Assembly (NCBI RefSeq): GCF_030015065.1
Contig: NZ_JAIVFN010000039.1
Coordinates: 1-35,231 of the forward strand
Reading direction: 5' to 3'
Origin: Xanthobacter autotrophicus
GTDB taxonomy: Bacteria; Pseudomonadota; Alphaproteobacteria; Rhizobiales; Xanthobacteraceae
Length of the DNA: 35,231 bases
A model generated the notes under the pieces. The model did no database searches. It had not been told where the DNA came from and worked only from the letters and a program-made list of their open reading frames with translations. A program made the position numbers and the translations under genes. Positions 15,744 through 23,437 of the stretch are shown here, piece after piece (position 1 is the stretch's first letter; each line of letters starts with the position of its first letter).

Positions 15744-16261
15744 GCGGCGTCACCCTTCAGACGACCATCGCGGACAGCGCCGCCCGGGCCTACTTCACCG
15801 CGCTCGCCACCGTCATGGACGACACCACGCCCGTGATGCGGGCGATCGGCGTGGGGCTGGTGGAGGGCACCCACACGCGCTTCGAGCACGCGGTGTCGCC
15901 GGACGGCCAGCCCTGGGCGCCGCTGCTGCCGGCTTACGCGGCCATCAAGAAGGGGCCCGGCATCCTGCGCGAGAGCGCCATGCGCGGCGGCCTCATGGGC
16001 TCCATCACCTTCCGCGCCGGCCGCGCCGAGGTGGAGGTGGGCACCAACAAGATCTACGCCGCCGTCCACCAGTTCGGCGCCACGATCGAGCCGAAGAACT
16101 GGCCGTGGCTGGTGTTCCGGCTCGCGTCCGGCATGGTCTTCGTCGGCAGCGTGACCATTCCGGCGCGGCCCTATATCGGCATCTCGCGCGACGACGAGCA
16201 GATGATCCTGGAGACCATCATCGACGCGCTCGACCGGCGCACCGGGAGCCGGCCGCTCTAA
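15740..16261 (+). CDS. G: Phage virion morphogenesis protein (Mu gpG-like)
   Basis: This 173-residue protein belongs to the Mu gpG/phage virion morphogenesis family. Characteristic segments are FEHAVSPDGQPWAPLLPAYA, ILRESAMRGGLMGSITFRAG, EVEVGTNKIYAAVHQFGATI and IPARPYIGISRDDEQMI. G acts in head-tail joining or head completion. It is the last gene of the first late operon, followed by a 187-base gap. The frame is open upstream, but ATG 15740 overlaps the previous stop by four bases and starts where family similarity begins. Confidence 0.88.
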   Translation: MSGVTLQTTIADSAARAYFTALATVMDDTTPVMRAIGVGLVEGTHTRFEHAVSPDGQPWAPLLPAYAAIKKGPGILRESAMRGGLMGSITFRAGRAEVEVGTNKIYAAVHQFGATIEPKNWPWLVFRLASGMVFVGSVTIPARPYIGISRDDEQMILETIIDALDRRTGSRPL

Positions 16262-16287
16262 GAGGCGCGTAAGAGGCGTAAGAGGCG
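16259..16287 (+). repeat. Three direct copies of TAAGAGGCG
   Basis: TAAGAGGCG occurs at 16259-16267, 16270-16278 and 16279-16287. The first copy includes the stop codon of gpG. The third runs into the palindrome GAGGCGCCTC (16282-16291). The reverse complement of its core, GCCTCTTA, recurs near the right prophage end at 35113-35120. Its function is unknown. Confidence 0.85.
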
Positions 16288-16393
16288 CCTCCGGCGGGCC
16301 TCGACAGGGGGCGGGCTGTCGAAGTACCCATGGCAGGGCCGCGCGGCTCCTGAGCCATCCCTGCGCGTCGCCGCGCCCCGCGCCCCGGATCTG
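16262..16393. other. Central intergenic region with inverted repeats (possible gyrase-site analogue)
   Basis: There is no gene here. Besides the TAAGAGGCG repeats it holds a perfect 7-bp stem, TCGACAG/CTGTCGA (16301-16307 with 16316-16322, loop of 8), and an inverted pair GCAGGG/CCCTGC (16333-16338 with 16359-16364). Neither stem has a T-tract, so they are not typical Rho-independent terminators. The gap lies between the G and I homologues near the prophage centre, the place where Mu has its strong gyrase-binding site. Function by position is inference. Confidence 0.45.
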
Positions 16394-16441
16394 CAGCCTG
16401 CACCTGTCAGCATGTCGCGATCATCGCGCGGCGGGCACTGT
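16394..16441 (+). promoter_or_regulatory. Late promoter 2 (candidate Mor-type activator box plus -10)
   Basis: The 23-bp box at 16394-16416 is identical to the one at 7412. CACTGT at 16436-16441 is the candidate -10, with its A and final T at the same offsets as in promoters 1 and 3. Seven bases beyond that T is 16448, and the protease ATG starts at 16449. With no ribosome-binding sequence in between, transcription probably begins at or one base before the start codon. Confidence 0.7.
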
Positions 16442-16448
16442 CGCCGGC

Positions 16449-17558
16449 ATGCTCGTTGATCTGATCCTCTTCTCCGCGTTCGCCGGCGACGACGTGCCCG
16501 AATGGGTGCACCTCGTGCCCGCCGGGACGTTCAAGGGCCGCGACGGCCGCGGACCCTACACGCTCGACGCCCAGGCCGTCCTGTCGGGCCTCAAGGCCGG
16601 CGGCAAGCTCGCCATCGACGAGAACCATGCCATCGACGTGGCGGCCCCGCGGGGCGAGCCCTCGCCGGCGCGCGGCTGGATCGTGGAACTGCAGAGCCGG
16701 GCCGATGGCATCTGGGGACGGGTCGAGTGGACCGGCAGCGGTCGCCAGCTCATGGCTGACAAGTCCTATCGCGGCATCTCCCCGAACCTGCTGGTAGAGC
16801 GCGCCACCGGGCGTGTCGTGGGCGTGGTCCGCGCCTCTCTCGTCAACGATCCGAACCTCTTTCTCGCCTCCCTCCACAACCGGAGTTCCGATCACATGGA
16901 TCTCGTCAAGCTGCGGGAGGCCCTGGGCCTTGCCGCCGACGCATCCGAGGCGGCGATCCTCGCCGCCATCGGCGCGCAGAAGACGGCCGTCTCCACCCAC
17001 CAGGCGCAGACGGCCGCCATCGCCAAGGCCCTCGGCCTCGCGGACGGCGCCACCGGCGACCAGGTGGTGACCGAGCTGCAGGCGCGCCAGTCCGACGCCG
17101 GCAAGCTCGCCGCCGTGAAGTCTGGCCTCGCCGCCGCCGGGCTCGATTTCGACAAGGTGACCGCCGTGCAGATCGAAACGCACCTGCGCGCCGGCGGCGG
17201 GGGCGAGGAGGTCGCGACCCTGCGCACCACCGTGACCGAGCTGCAGACGCAGCTGGTCAACCTCCAGAACGACACCGCCAGGGAAAAGGCGGTCGCGTTC
17301 GTCGACGGCCAGATCGTGGCCGGCAAGATGATCCGCACCCTGCGCGACCATTACATCGCCCGGCACATGAAGGAGCCGGAGGCGGTGGAGAAGGAGCTGG
17401 GCGCCCTGCCGTCGCTCCACGTGGGCGGGCGCCGCGCGCCGCCCGCCGCGGCGCAGGACGGCGCGGCTCTCAGCGATGCCGATCGCGAGGTCTGCGAGCT
17501 GATGGGGCTCGATCCCAAGAAGTTCGCCGAGACCAAGAAGTCCATGGAGGTGCTGTGA
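16449..17558 (+). CDS. I: Head maturation protease with in-line scaffold (Mu I-like)
   Basis: This 369-residue protein resembles the Mu I protease. The N-terminal part (1-140) carries the candidate catalytic His in IDENHAIDV (H60) and Ser in EPSPARGWI (S72), followed by DGIWGRVEWTGSGRQLM and SYRGISPNLL. The remainder (150-369) is a helical scaffold with an Ala-rich repeat area and coiled coil. The protease cuts scaffold and head proteins during maturation. It is the first gene after late promoter 2, and no ribosome-binding sequence precedes the ATG, which points to a leaderless mRNA. Confidence 0.85.
   Translation: MLVDLILFSAFAGDDVPEWVHLVPAGTFKGRDGRGPYTLDAQAVLSGLKAGGKLAIDENHAIDVAAPRGEPSPARGWIVELQSRADGIWGRVEWTGSGRQLMADKSYRGISPNLLVERATGRVVGVVRASLVNDPNLFLASLHNRSSDHMDLVKLREALGLAADASEAAILAAIGAQKTAVSTHQAQTAAIAKALGLADGATGDQVVTELQARQSDAGKLAAVKSGLAAAGLDFDKVTAVQIETHLRAGGGGEEVATLRTTVTELQTQLVNLQNDTAREKAVAFVDGQIVAGKMIRTLRDHYIARHMKEPEAVEKELGALPSLHVGGRRAPPAAAQDGAALSDADREVCELMGLDPKKFAETKKSMEVL
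16896..17558 (+). CDS. Z: Head scaffold protein, nested in the protease gene (Mu Z-like)
   Basis: An in-frame ATG at 16896 (Met150 of the protease protein) follows CGGAG by nine bases and starts a 220-residue scaffold: MDLVKLREALGLAADASEAA, a long Ala/Gln-rich helix, VATLRTTVTELQTQLVNLQ (coiled coil), and a C-terminal capsid-binding-like end (DREVCELMGLDPKKFAETKK). In Mu the scaffold is likewise made from an internal start in the protease gene. It is expected in large excess over the protease and to be removed during head maturation. The internal start is inference supported by the family arrangement. Confidence 0.65.
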   Translation: MDLVKLREALGLAADASEAAILAAIGAQKTAVSTHQAQTAAIAKALGLADGATGDQVVTELQARQSDAGKLAAVKSGLAAAGLDFDKVTAVQIETHLRAGGGGEEVATLRTTVTELQTQLVNLQNDTAREKAVAFVDGQIVAGKMIRTLRDHYIARHMKEPEAVEKELGALPSLHVGGRRAPPAAAQDGAALSDADREVCELMGLDPKKFAETKKSMEVL

Positions 17559-17559
17559 C

Positions 17560-17964
17560 ATGGCCGCGCTCACCAAGGATCGGGACACCGCCGAGCGGCG
17601 CAACCGCGACTTCTCCATCCCCGCGGCCGCGTCGAAGACCTTCTACGCCGGCGCCCTCATGTGCGTGTCGGCTACCGGCTACGGCACGCCCGGCGCCACC
17701 GCGACCACGCTCAAGGCCCTCGGTCGCGTGAAGCGGCAGGTGGTGAGCCCCGCCGTCGATGGTCAGGTCACTGTCGAGTACGAGCGCGGCCTGTTCCGCT
17801 TCGCGAACTCGACGTCGACGGACCTCATCACCCGCGCCGACATCGGCTCGCCGGCCTACATCGTCGATGACCAGACGGTGGCAAAAACCAACGGAAGCAA
17901 CACCCGCTCGGCCGCCGGCATCATCCGCGACGTGGATGACCTGGGCGTCTGGGTCGAGTTCTGA
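17560..17964 (+). CDS. Head decoration/cement protein (DUF2190-like)
   Basis: This 134-residue protein lies between scaffold and major head genes, where Mu-like phages have a small decoration or capsid-cement protein. It contains AAASKTFYAGALMCVSATGY, VTVEYERGLFRFANST and IGSPAYIVDDQTVAKT, the beta-rich pattern of cement proteins (address of ligand, then D-x-x-T-V). It would bind the outside of the expanded capsid and stabilise it. It starts one base after the protease stop. Assignment rests on place and pattern. Confidence 0.7.
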   Translation: MAALTKDRDTAERRNRDFSIPAAASKTFYAGALMCVSATGYGTPGATATTLKALGRVKRQVVSPAVDGQVTVEYERGLFRFANSTSTDLITRADIGSPAYIVDDQTVAKTNGSNTRSAAGIIRDVDDLGVWVEF

Positions 17965-17977
17965 GGACGCAGCTCCC

Positions 17978-18871
17978 ATGATCGTCAACCGTCCCAATCT
18001 GCTCACCCTCGGCGTGGGCTTCAACACGGCTTTCACCCAGGGTCTCGGCCAGGGCGAAAGCCAGTATCAGCGCATCGCCACGCCCGTGCCGTCCACCACG
18101 GGCGAGCAGGAATATGGCTGGCTCGGCAAGGTGCCGAACGTGCGCGAGTGGATCGGCGATCGCCAGGTCCAGAACATCTCGGCGGGCTCCTATCGCATCA
18201 AGAACAAGGATTTCGAGCTGACCCTCGCCGTCGATCGCAACGACATCGAGGACGACAACATCGGCATCTATGCGCCGCTGTTCCAGGAGATGGGCGCCGC
18301 CACCGCCAGCGCCTATGACCGCTCCGTCTGGGGGCTGCTGAAGGCCGGCTTCACCACGCCCTGCTATGACGGCCAGTATTTCTTCGACACCGACCATCCC
18401 GTGCTCAACGAGAACAAGGTCGAGGTCTCCGTCGCCAACACGGACGGCGGCGCCGGCGCGCCGTGGTTCCTGATCGACGACAGGCGCACCCTGAAGCCGA
18501 TCATCCTCCAGGTCCGCAAGGCCTGGCAGTTCGTGCCGAAGGACAAGCTCGACGACGACAACGTCTACCACTCCAAGAAATTCCTCTATGGCGTGGATGG
18601 CCGCTACAATGTCGGCTACGGCTTCTGGCAGTATTGCTGGGGCTCCAAGCAGCCGCTCGACGCGGACAGCTATGGCGCCGCCCGCGCGGCGCTCTCGGGC
18701 ATGACCGGCGACTACGGACGCCCGCTGGGCATCATGCCCCGGCTCCTCATCGTGCCGCCTTCGCTGGAAAAGGCGGCTCGCGAAATCCTGCAGAACGACC
18801 GCAACGAGGTCGGCGCCACCAATCCCTGGAAGGGGACCGCCGAGCTGCTCGTCGTTCCGTGGCTGGCGTGA
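17978..18871 (+). CDS. T: Major head protein (Mu T/gp34-like)
   Basis: This 297-residue protein belongs to the Mu-like major head subunit family (Mu T, 296 residues). Matching parts are GVGFNTAFTQGLGQ, YGWLGKVPNVREWIGDRQVQ, FELTLAVDRNDIEDDNIGIY, FFDTDHPV and RPLGIMPRLLIVPPSLEKAA. It forms the icosahedral shell. The frame is open upstream, but similarity and length fix ATG 17978, 14 bases after the decoration protein. Nothing odd is visible. Confidence 0.92.
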   Translation: MIVNRPNLLTLGVGFNTAFTQGLGQGESQYQRIATPVPSTTGEQEYGWLGKVPNVREWIGDRQVQNISAGSYRIKNKDFELTLAVDRNDIEDDNIGIYAPLFQEMGAATASAYDRSVWGLLKAGFTTPCYDGQYFFDTDHPVLNENKVEVSVANTDGGAGAPWFLIDDRRTLKPIILQVRKAWQFVPKDKLDDDNVYHSKKFLYGVDGRYNVGYGFWQYCWGSKQPLDADSYGAARAALSGMTGDYGRPLGIMPRLLIVPPSLEKAAREILQNDRNEVGATNPWKGTAELLVVPWLA

Positions 18872-18888
18872 GCGGGAGGGCAGGCACC

Positions 18889-19518
18889 ATGAAAATCAAG
18901 ATCATCTGCGCGGCGCCGGGGATGCGCCGCGCCGGCGTCACGCACGCCGAAAAGGTCAAGGTCTGGCCGGCGGACACGTTCTCGGCCGACCAGATCGCCC
19001 AGCTGCGCGCCGATCCGGCGTTTTCGGTGGAGCTGGTCGACGATGACCAGGCGATCCCCGTGGCCGGCCCCGACCGTCCGACCGTCGAAGGCGTCCTGCG
19101 CCTGCTGCTGCAGGGCGCGCCCACGGACGATCTCGTCGCCGATCTGACCGATGCCGTCGTCACGGCACTCGGCCTGGGCACCGGCAACGAGGCGTTCCGC
19201 CCCGTCGCAAACCAGATCTTTGCGCAGCATGCCTATGCGGGCGACACCAATACCGAGGGGGCGCCGACGCCACCGCCGGCTGATGCGGGGCCGTCTTCGG
19301 ACGGTCCCATGCAGGCCGGCACCGGCGATGCCCCGGACAACGCCGCACCCACCACCTCCGGACAGACCGAAGTGGATGGTGTCACCCATGGTGCCGAGGG
19401 CACCGGGAAAAGCGGCGAGGCGTCGGAGGAGGTGGCGGCCACCTCCTCCGAGCCGACCACTTCGGAACCGGTCTCTGCGCCGGCCAAGAAGGCCCGCGCC
19501 ACCAAGTCCACCAGCTGA
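18889..19518 (+). CDS. HI1506-related protein (Mu gp35-like)
   Basis: The protein has 209 residues. The N-terminal domain matches the HI1506-type proteins of Mu-like phages: GMRRAGVTHAEKVKVWPADT, FSADQIAQLRADPAFSVELV. A long low-complexity tail follows, rich in Thr, Ala, Pro and acid residues and ending in AKKARATKSTS. Its function is unknown, possibly head decoration or completion. GGGAGGG lies upstream of ATG 18889. The long tail is probably unstructured. Confidence 0.75.
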   Translation: MKIKIICAAPGMRRAGVTHAEKVKVWPADTFSADQIAQLRADPAFSVELVDDDQAIPVAGPDRPTVEGVLRLLLQGAPTDDLVADLTDAVVTALGLGTGNEAFRPVANQIFAQHAYAGDTNTEGAPTPPPADAGPSSDGPMQAGTGDAPDNAAPTTSGQTEVDGVTHGAEGTGKSGEASEEVAATSSEPTTSEPVSAPAKKARATKSTS

Positions 19519-19530
19519 GCGGAGAAACGC

Positions 19531-19845
19531 ATGTCTCCGCTCATTGCGGGCCCTATCTTCCGGCCCGAGACCAATCCGCTTCTGCCGGGCCGCATCGTGC
19601 ATTACGTGCTGCCCGAGACCAGCCCGCGCGCCGGCGAGATCCGGCCCGCCATCATCGTGCGCGTCCATGCCGGGCTGGACCATCCGCTCTCGCCCGGCAT
19701 GTGCAACCTCAAGGTCGTGACCGACGGCCCCAACGACGACTATCTCGCCGATCAGTGGGTCGGCTCGGTGCTCTTCTCCGAGCAGCTGGAACCCGGCTGC
19801 TGGAGCTGGCCCCGCCCGCTCGGTATCGAGAGTGTGCAGTCGTGA
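19531..19845 (+). CDS. Conserved head-tail region protein of unknown function
   Basis: This 104-residue protein contains PGRIVHYVLPETSPRAGEIR, PAIIVRVHAG and the conserved-looking YLADQWVGSVLFSEQLEPGC. It is beta-rich, with no signal peptide or membrane segment. It sits between gp35-like and gp36-like genes and overlaps the latter by GTGA. Similar proteins occur, from memory, at this point in alphaproteobacterial Mu-like prophages. It is probably a neck or head accessory protein, but this is by position only. Confidence 0.65.
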   Translation: MSPLIAGPIFRPETNPLLPGRIVHYVLPETSPRAGEIRPAIIVRVHAGLDHPLSPGMCNLKVVTDGPNDDYLADQWVGSVLFSEQLEPGCWSWPRPLGIESVQS

Positions 19846-20276
19846 GCTACGCGACCGTCACCGACATGACCTCGCGCTTCGGGGACGTGGAGATGCTCCG
19901 CGTCTGCGTCGCCGATGGTCTCCTGCCGGCCGAGGGCGAGCCCATGCCCACGGCCCGCATCGAGCAGGCGCTCTGGGACGCGTCGGTGCTGGTCGACAGC
20001 TATCTGCGGGCGCGGTACGCCGTGCCGGTTTCGCCCGCCCCCGCCGAGCTGGTGCGCGCCACCTGCGTGCTCGCCCGCTACGACCTCGCCCATGGCGGCG
20101 ACCGCGAGCCCTCCGAGCAGATGCGCCTGGCGCGCAAGGAGGTGCTGACCTGGCTCGCCGACCTCGGCTTCGGCCGGGTGTCGCTGGAAGGGCTGGTGCC
20201 CGTCTCCGCCGCCGCCGGCGCGCGCTTCGCCGACCGGCCGCGCGCCTTCACCTCCCGCACCGATGGAGGCCTCTAG
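19842..20276 (+). CDS. DUF1320 protein (Mu gp36-like, head completion)
   Basis: This 144-residue DUF1320 protein has the family start MSYATVTDMTSRFG and the core ALWDASVLVDSYLRARYAVP, PAELVRATCVLARYDL and VLTWLADLGFG. Family members are head-tail adaptor (neck) proteins. The GTG at 19842 overlaps the previous stop by four bases (GTGA), and the family similarity begins right at it. An upstream in-frame extension has no support. Confidence 0.88.
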   Translation: MSYATVTDMTSRFGDVEMLRVCVADGLLPAEGEPMPTARIEQALWDASVLVDSYLRARYAVPVSPAPAELVRATCVLARYDLAHGGDREPSEQMRLARKEVLTWLADLGFGRVSLEGLVPVSAAAGARFADRPRAFTSRTDGGL

Positions 20277-20855
20277 ATGGCCGGCGTCGATCCCATCACC
20301 GAGATCCACCAGGCGATCGAGCCGCTGCTGCGGCCCTATTTCGCGGAGCGGCGCTGGCACATCGAGCCGGTGCCGTGGCCCATGACCCAGACCGAGTTCC
20401 AGCGCCTGCTGGGCGTCACGCCCTGGATCGGCCTGCACTGGGAGAAATTCACGCCCGACGCCAATTGCGGCCGGCGCCTCAAGGGCGCGCACCAAATGCG
20501 GCTCACCCTGTGCGTCAAGAATGCCGGCGGCCGCGCGACGCGGCTCCTGGGCGACCGCCTGGGGCCGGGCCTGTTCCCGTCGCTCACCACCGCCGCGGCG
20601 GTGCTGCATGGTCGCGCCCTGCCCGGCATCGGCACGCTGGCCGTGGGCAGCGTGGAGCAGAGCTACAATGACGGCTATGGCGGGCTCGACATCGCCATCG
20701 GCACCCTCACCTTCAGCTGCCACACGCTGTTCGGCGACACCCTCGGCGCCGTCGCCGAGGCGCCCGAGTTCGCCCAGCTCGTCTCCACCTTCGAGGTCGA
20801 TCCGCCGCGCGAGGACGGCCTCCCCGTGACCACCACCACCGATCTGGGGACCTGA
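20277..20855 (+). CDS. DUF1834 protein (Mu gp37-like)
   Basis: This 192-residue protein is of the gp37/DUF1834 type and lies between gp36 and gp38 in the conserved Mu order. Matching parts are IEPLLRPYFAERRWHIEPVP, HQMRLTLCVKNAGG and LDIAIGTLTFSCHTLFGD. It is thought to act as a tail terminator or head-tail connector. Its ATG follows the stop of gp36 directly. It is slightly longer in the middle than Mu gp37. Confidence 0.8.
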   Translation: MAGVDPITEIHQAIEPLLRPYFAERRWHIEPVPWPMTQTEFQRLLGVTPWIGLHWEKFTPDANCGRRLKGAHQMRLTLCVKNAGGRATRLLGDRLGPGLFPSLTTAAAVLHGRALPGIGTLAVGSVEQSYNDGYGGLDIAIGTLTFSCHTLFGDTLGAVAEAPEFAQLVSTFEVDPPREDGLPVTTTTDLGT

Positions 20856-20856
20856 C

Positions 20857-21096
20857 ATGGCCGACGCCGACAAGATCTTCGCCCGGCCGGCGCCGGGCCT
20901 CACCCTGCCGCTGCCGGACGGCCGCCCTTGGCCGGCCGAGGGCGACTGGGTGGAAAAGGACCGCTATGTGCGCCGCCGCCTCGCCGCGCGCGAGATCGAG
21001 ATCGTCGATCCGCCGCCGGCGTCCGCCGTGCCCGCCGAGACGGCGCCCGCGCCGGCTGAGCCTGCGGCCGCGAAGACCACCAAGTCCCGGAGCTGA
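20857..21096 (+). CDS. DUF2635 protein (Mu gp38-like)
   Basis: This 79-residue protein matches DUF2635: LPLPDGRPWPAEGDWVEKDR, YVRRRLAAREIEIVDPP. Such proteins lie just before the sheath in Mu-like phages, and their role is unknown. The second half is low in complexity (Pro/Ala/Glu) and ends with KTTKSRS. It starts one base after the gp37-like stop and ends five bases before the sheath ATG. Confidence 0.85.
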   Translation: MADADKIFARPAPGLTLPLPDGRPWPAEGDWVEKDRYVRRRLAAREIEIVDPPPASAVPAETAPAPAEPAAAKTTKSRS

Positions 21097-21101
21097 GCAC
21101 C

Positions 21102-22568
21102 ATGATCAACTTCGACGAGGTCCCGTACGAGTATTACAAGCCCGGCACCTATATCGAGGCGGCCGCCAACTATGACCGCGCCGGCCTCGTGGCCTATCCG
21201 GCACGCGCCCTCCTCATGGTGCAGAAGCTCGCCTCCGGTACTGCCCAGGCGCTCCAGCTCTACCGCATCACCCGGCCCGAGCAGGGCGCCGCGCTGTTCG
21301 GCGTCGGCTCGGTGGGCGACGACATGGTCCGCGCCTGGAAGAAGGCCAACAAGACCACCGATGTTTACGCCATCGCCCAGGGCGACGACGCGGCCGGCGT
21401 GGCGGCGACCGGCACCTTCACCTTCACCGGCGCCGGCGCCGGCGTGGTGCCGCTCTATATCGGAAATGTGCGCATTCCGGTGAAGATCACCACCGGCATG
21501 ACCGTGACGCAGATGGCTACGGCGGCGGTGAGCGCCATCGCCCTGCGCGCCGGCCTGCCCGTTACCGCCAGCTCCGCCGCGGGCGTGGTGACGCTCACGG
21601 CGCGCCACAAGGGCGAAGTGGGCAACCATATCTCCCATGCCGTCGCCCGGCGCATCGACGACAGCATGCCCACCGGCATCGCCGTCGCGGTCGGCGCGAT
21701 GGCGAATGGTGCCACCAATCCCGACGTCCAGGACATCCTGGACGCGATCGCCGCGGAGCGCTTCACCGACGTCGTCGTGCCCTGGGATGATTCCGGCACT
21801 CTCGACGCGCTCGCCGACGATTTCGCCGCGCGCTTCACCGCCATGGGCAGGAAGGATGGCGGCGTGTTCGTCGGCCATCGCGGCACCTTCGGTGCGCTCA
21901 CCACCAAGTGCGCCATTACCAACTCGCCGCACATCACCCCCATCGGGGCGGACGGCATGATCGAGCCGCCCTGGGTGTGGGCATCCGCCCTCGGCGGCGT
22001 CGCGGCCTTCCAGCTCACCAACGATCCGGCCCGCCAGCTGCGCAGCCTGGTGCTGCCGGGCATCACCGCGCCGCCGTCCGCCGCCCTGTTCACGGAAGAC
22101 GAGCAGAACCTCCTGCTGCAGGGCGGCTGCTCCACCTTCAACGCGCTGGATGACGGCGCCGTCACCCTCGACCGCGTGGTCACCACCTACAAGATGTCGC
22201 CGCTCGGCATCACCGACCACGCCTGGATGGACATCATGGTTCCGCGCGTGCTCACGCGTATCCGCTACGACTGGTCGGCCTGGACGTCGCTGACCTATCC
22301 CCGCTCCAAGCTGGCCGACGACGACAGCATCGCTGCCAGCCAGGACACGGATGGCGTCATCGTCACGCCGAAGCGCATGCTCGGGTCCTGGGGCGCCCGG
22401 TGCCGGCTCTATGCGGCGCGGGGCTGGATCGAGAACATTTCCGACACCCTCGCGCGCTCCCGCTTCGAGCGCGACGACACCGACCGCAACCGGCTCAACG
22501 GAAAGCAGCCGATCACGATCATGGGCAACCTCATGATCCTCGCCGGCCGCCTCGAGTTCGACGCCTGA
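21102..22568 (+). CDS. L: Tail sheath protein (Mu L-like)
   Basis: This 488-residue contractile tail sheath belongs to the Mu gpL family (495 in Mu). Matches include the N-terminal FDEVPYEYYKPGTYIEAAAN, an inserted domain near GVAATGTFTFTGAGAGVVPL, and DVVVPWDDSGTLDALADDF, TYKMSPLGITDHAWMDIMVP and LTRIRYDWSAWTSLTYPRSK. It contracts to drive the tube through the host envelope. A contractile tail makes this a myovirus-type particle like Mu. Confidence 0.92.
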   Translation: MINFDEVPYEYYKPGTYIEAAANYDRAGLVAYPARALLMVQKLASGTAQALQLYRITRPEQGAALFGVGSVGDDMVRAWKKANKTTDVYAIAQGDDAAGVAATGTFTFTGAGAGVVPLYIGNVRIPVKITTGMTVTQMATAAVSAIALRAGLPVTASSAAGVVTLTARHKGEVGNHISHAVARRIDDSMPTGIAVAVGAMANGATNPDVQDILDAIAAERFTDVVVPWDDSGTLDALADDFAARFTAMGRKDGGVFVGHRGTFGALTTKCAITNSPHITPIGADGMIEPPWVWASALGGVAAFQLTNDPARQLRSLVLPGITAPPSAALFTEDEQNLLLQGGCSTFNALDDGAVTLDRVVTTYKMSPLGITDHAWMDIMVPRVLTRIRYDWSAWTSLTYPRSKLADDDSIAASQDTDGVIVTPKRMLGSWGARCRLYAARGWIENISDTLARSRFERDDTDRNRLNGKQPITIMGNLMILAGRLEFDA

Positions 22569-22580
22569 TAGGAGGGCTCA

Positions 22581-22946
22581 ATGCCTCAGGTCCTCGGTAT
22601 CATCAACATCACCTGGCGCGGCCGGCGCATCGACGTCGAGAAGGGCGCGAAGCTGAAGCTCGGTGGCCTCAAGAACAATGTGGTGGTCTACGGCCGCAAG
22701 GCCGGGCGGGCGCAGGAGTTCGTCAACTCCGAGATCACCGCCACCACGCACCTGGAGCGGGGCAAATCCTACCGCTCGCTCTACGACACGGAGGAGGGCG
22801 AGCTGGTGGTCGAGTGCGACACCGGCCAGATCTACACCTTCCCCGATGCGTTCCTCATGGACGGCCCCCCCGAGATGACCGGCGGCGAGGGCGGCAAGAT
22901 CGAGCTGAAGTGGGGCGCCGGCGAATATGAGGAGATCGTGTCGTGA
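22581..22946 (+). CDS. M: Tail tube protein (Mu M-like)
   Basis: This 121-residue protein lies directly after the sheath, with GGAGG before the ATG. It contains GIINITWRGRRIDVEKGAKL, FVNSEITATTHLERGKSYRS and EGELVVECDTGQIYTFPDAF, which match Mu-type tail tube proteins. It forms the inner tube through which DNA passes. Its stop overlaps the next gene by GTGA. Confidence 0.9.
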   Translation: MPQVLGIINITWRGRRIDVEKGAKLKLGGLKNNVVVYGRKAGRAQEFVNSEITATTHLERGKSYRSLYDTEEGELVVECDTGQIYTFPDAFLMDGPPEMTGGEGGKIELKWGAGEYEEIVS

Positions 22947-23437
22947 CCAGCACCCGCCCCGCACTCGTGATTGAAGATCCCACCCCCACGCCGGCTGCCG
23001 CCACCACGTCGGCGAGCGACATCTTCGAGGCGCCGGCCGCGCCGGCGGCGGTGGTCGAGCCGATCACCTCGTCCGCCGTCATCGACGAGGACGGCTCGGC
23101 CGCGGCCGAGCTGCCGGCCCGCGCCATCCGCAACGAGGACGGCTCCGTCACCCTGCCTCTCGTCTATCCCGTGGCGCTGCAGGTGCGCTCCTCGTCCGGC
23201 ACGGTGCGCACCGAGACGTTCGAGGCGCTGACCCTCCACCGGCTGACCGGCAAGGACATCCGCCTCATCTCCGCCGCGCCGGCCGAGGGCCAGCCGGCGG
23301 TGCTGCTGGCGTGCAGCACCCGCCTACGCCCCGCCATCGCCCATGCCCTGTTCGACCAGATGGATGCCTCCGACGTGCGGGACATGACGGCGGTCGCCAC
23401 CCATTTTTTCGACGGTGGCCGCAAAACGCCGAAGTGA
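22943..23437 (+). CDS. Tail assembly chaperone (Mu gp41-like), upstream frame
   Basis: This 164-residue protein starts at GTG 22943, overlapping the tube stop by four bases. The first 50 residues are low in complexity. The domain after them (VYPVALQVRSSSGTVRTETF, EALTLHRLTGKDIRLI, ALFDQMDASDVRDMTAVATH) fits Mu gp41, a tail assembly chaperone like lambda G. Near its end is a slippery sequence, T TTT TTC (23404-23410), in the right phase for a -1 ribosomal frameshift into the next frame. Both a short and a fused product are expected. Confidence 0.82.
   Translation: MTSTRPALVIEDPTPTPAAATTSASDIFEAPAAPAAVVEPITSSAVIDEDGSAAAELPARAIRNEDGSVTLPLVYPVALQVRSSSGTVRTETFEALTLHRLTGKDIRLISAAPAEGQPAVLLACSTRLRPAIAHALFDQMDASDVRDMTAVATHFFDGGRKTPK

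Noticed and set aside
16301-16364. Stems after gpG as Rho-independent terminators
   Set aside because: The stems are perfect but no run of T follows either of them.
23420-23428. GCAAAACG as the slippery site for the chaperone frameshift
   Set aside because: It does not fit the X-XXY-YYZ pattern in this frame, whereas T TTT TTC just upstream does.
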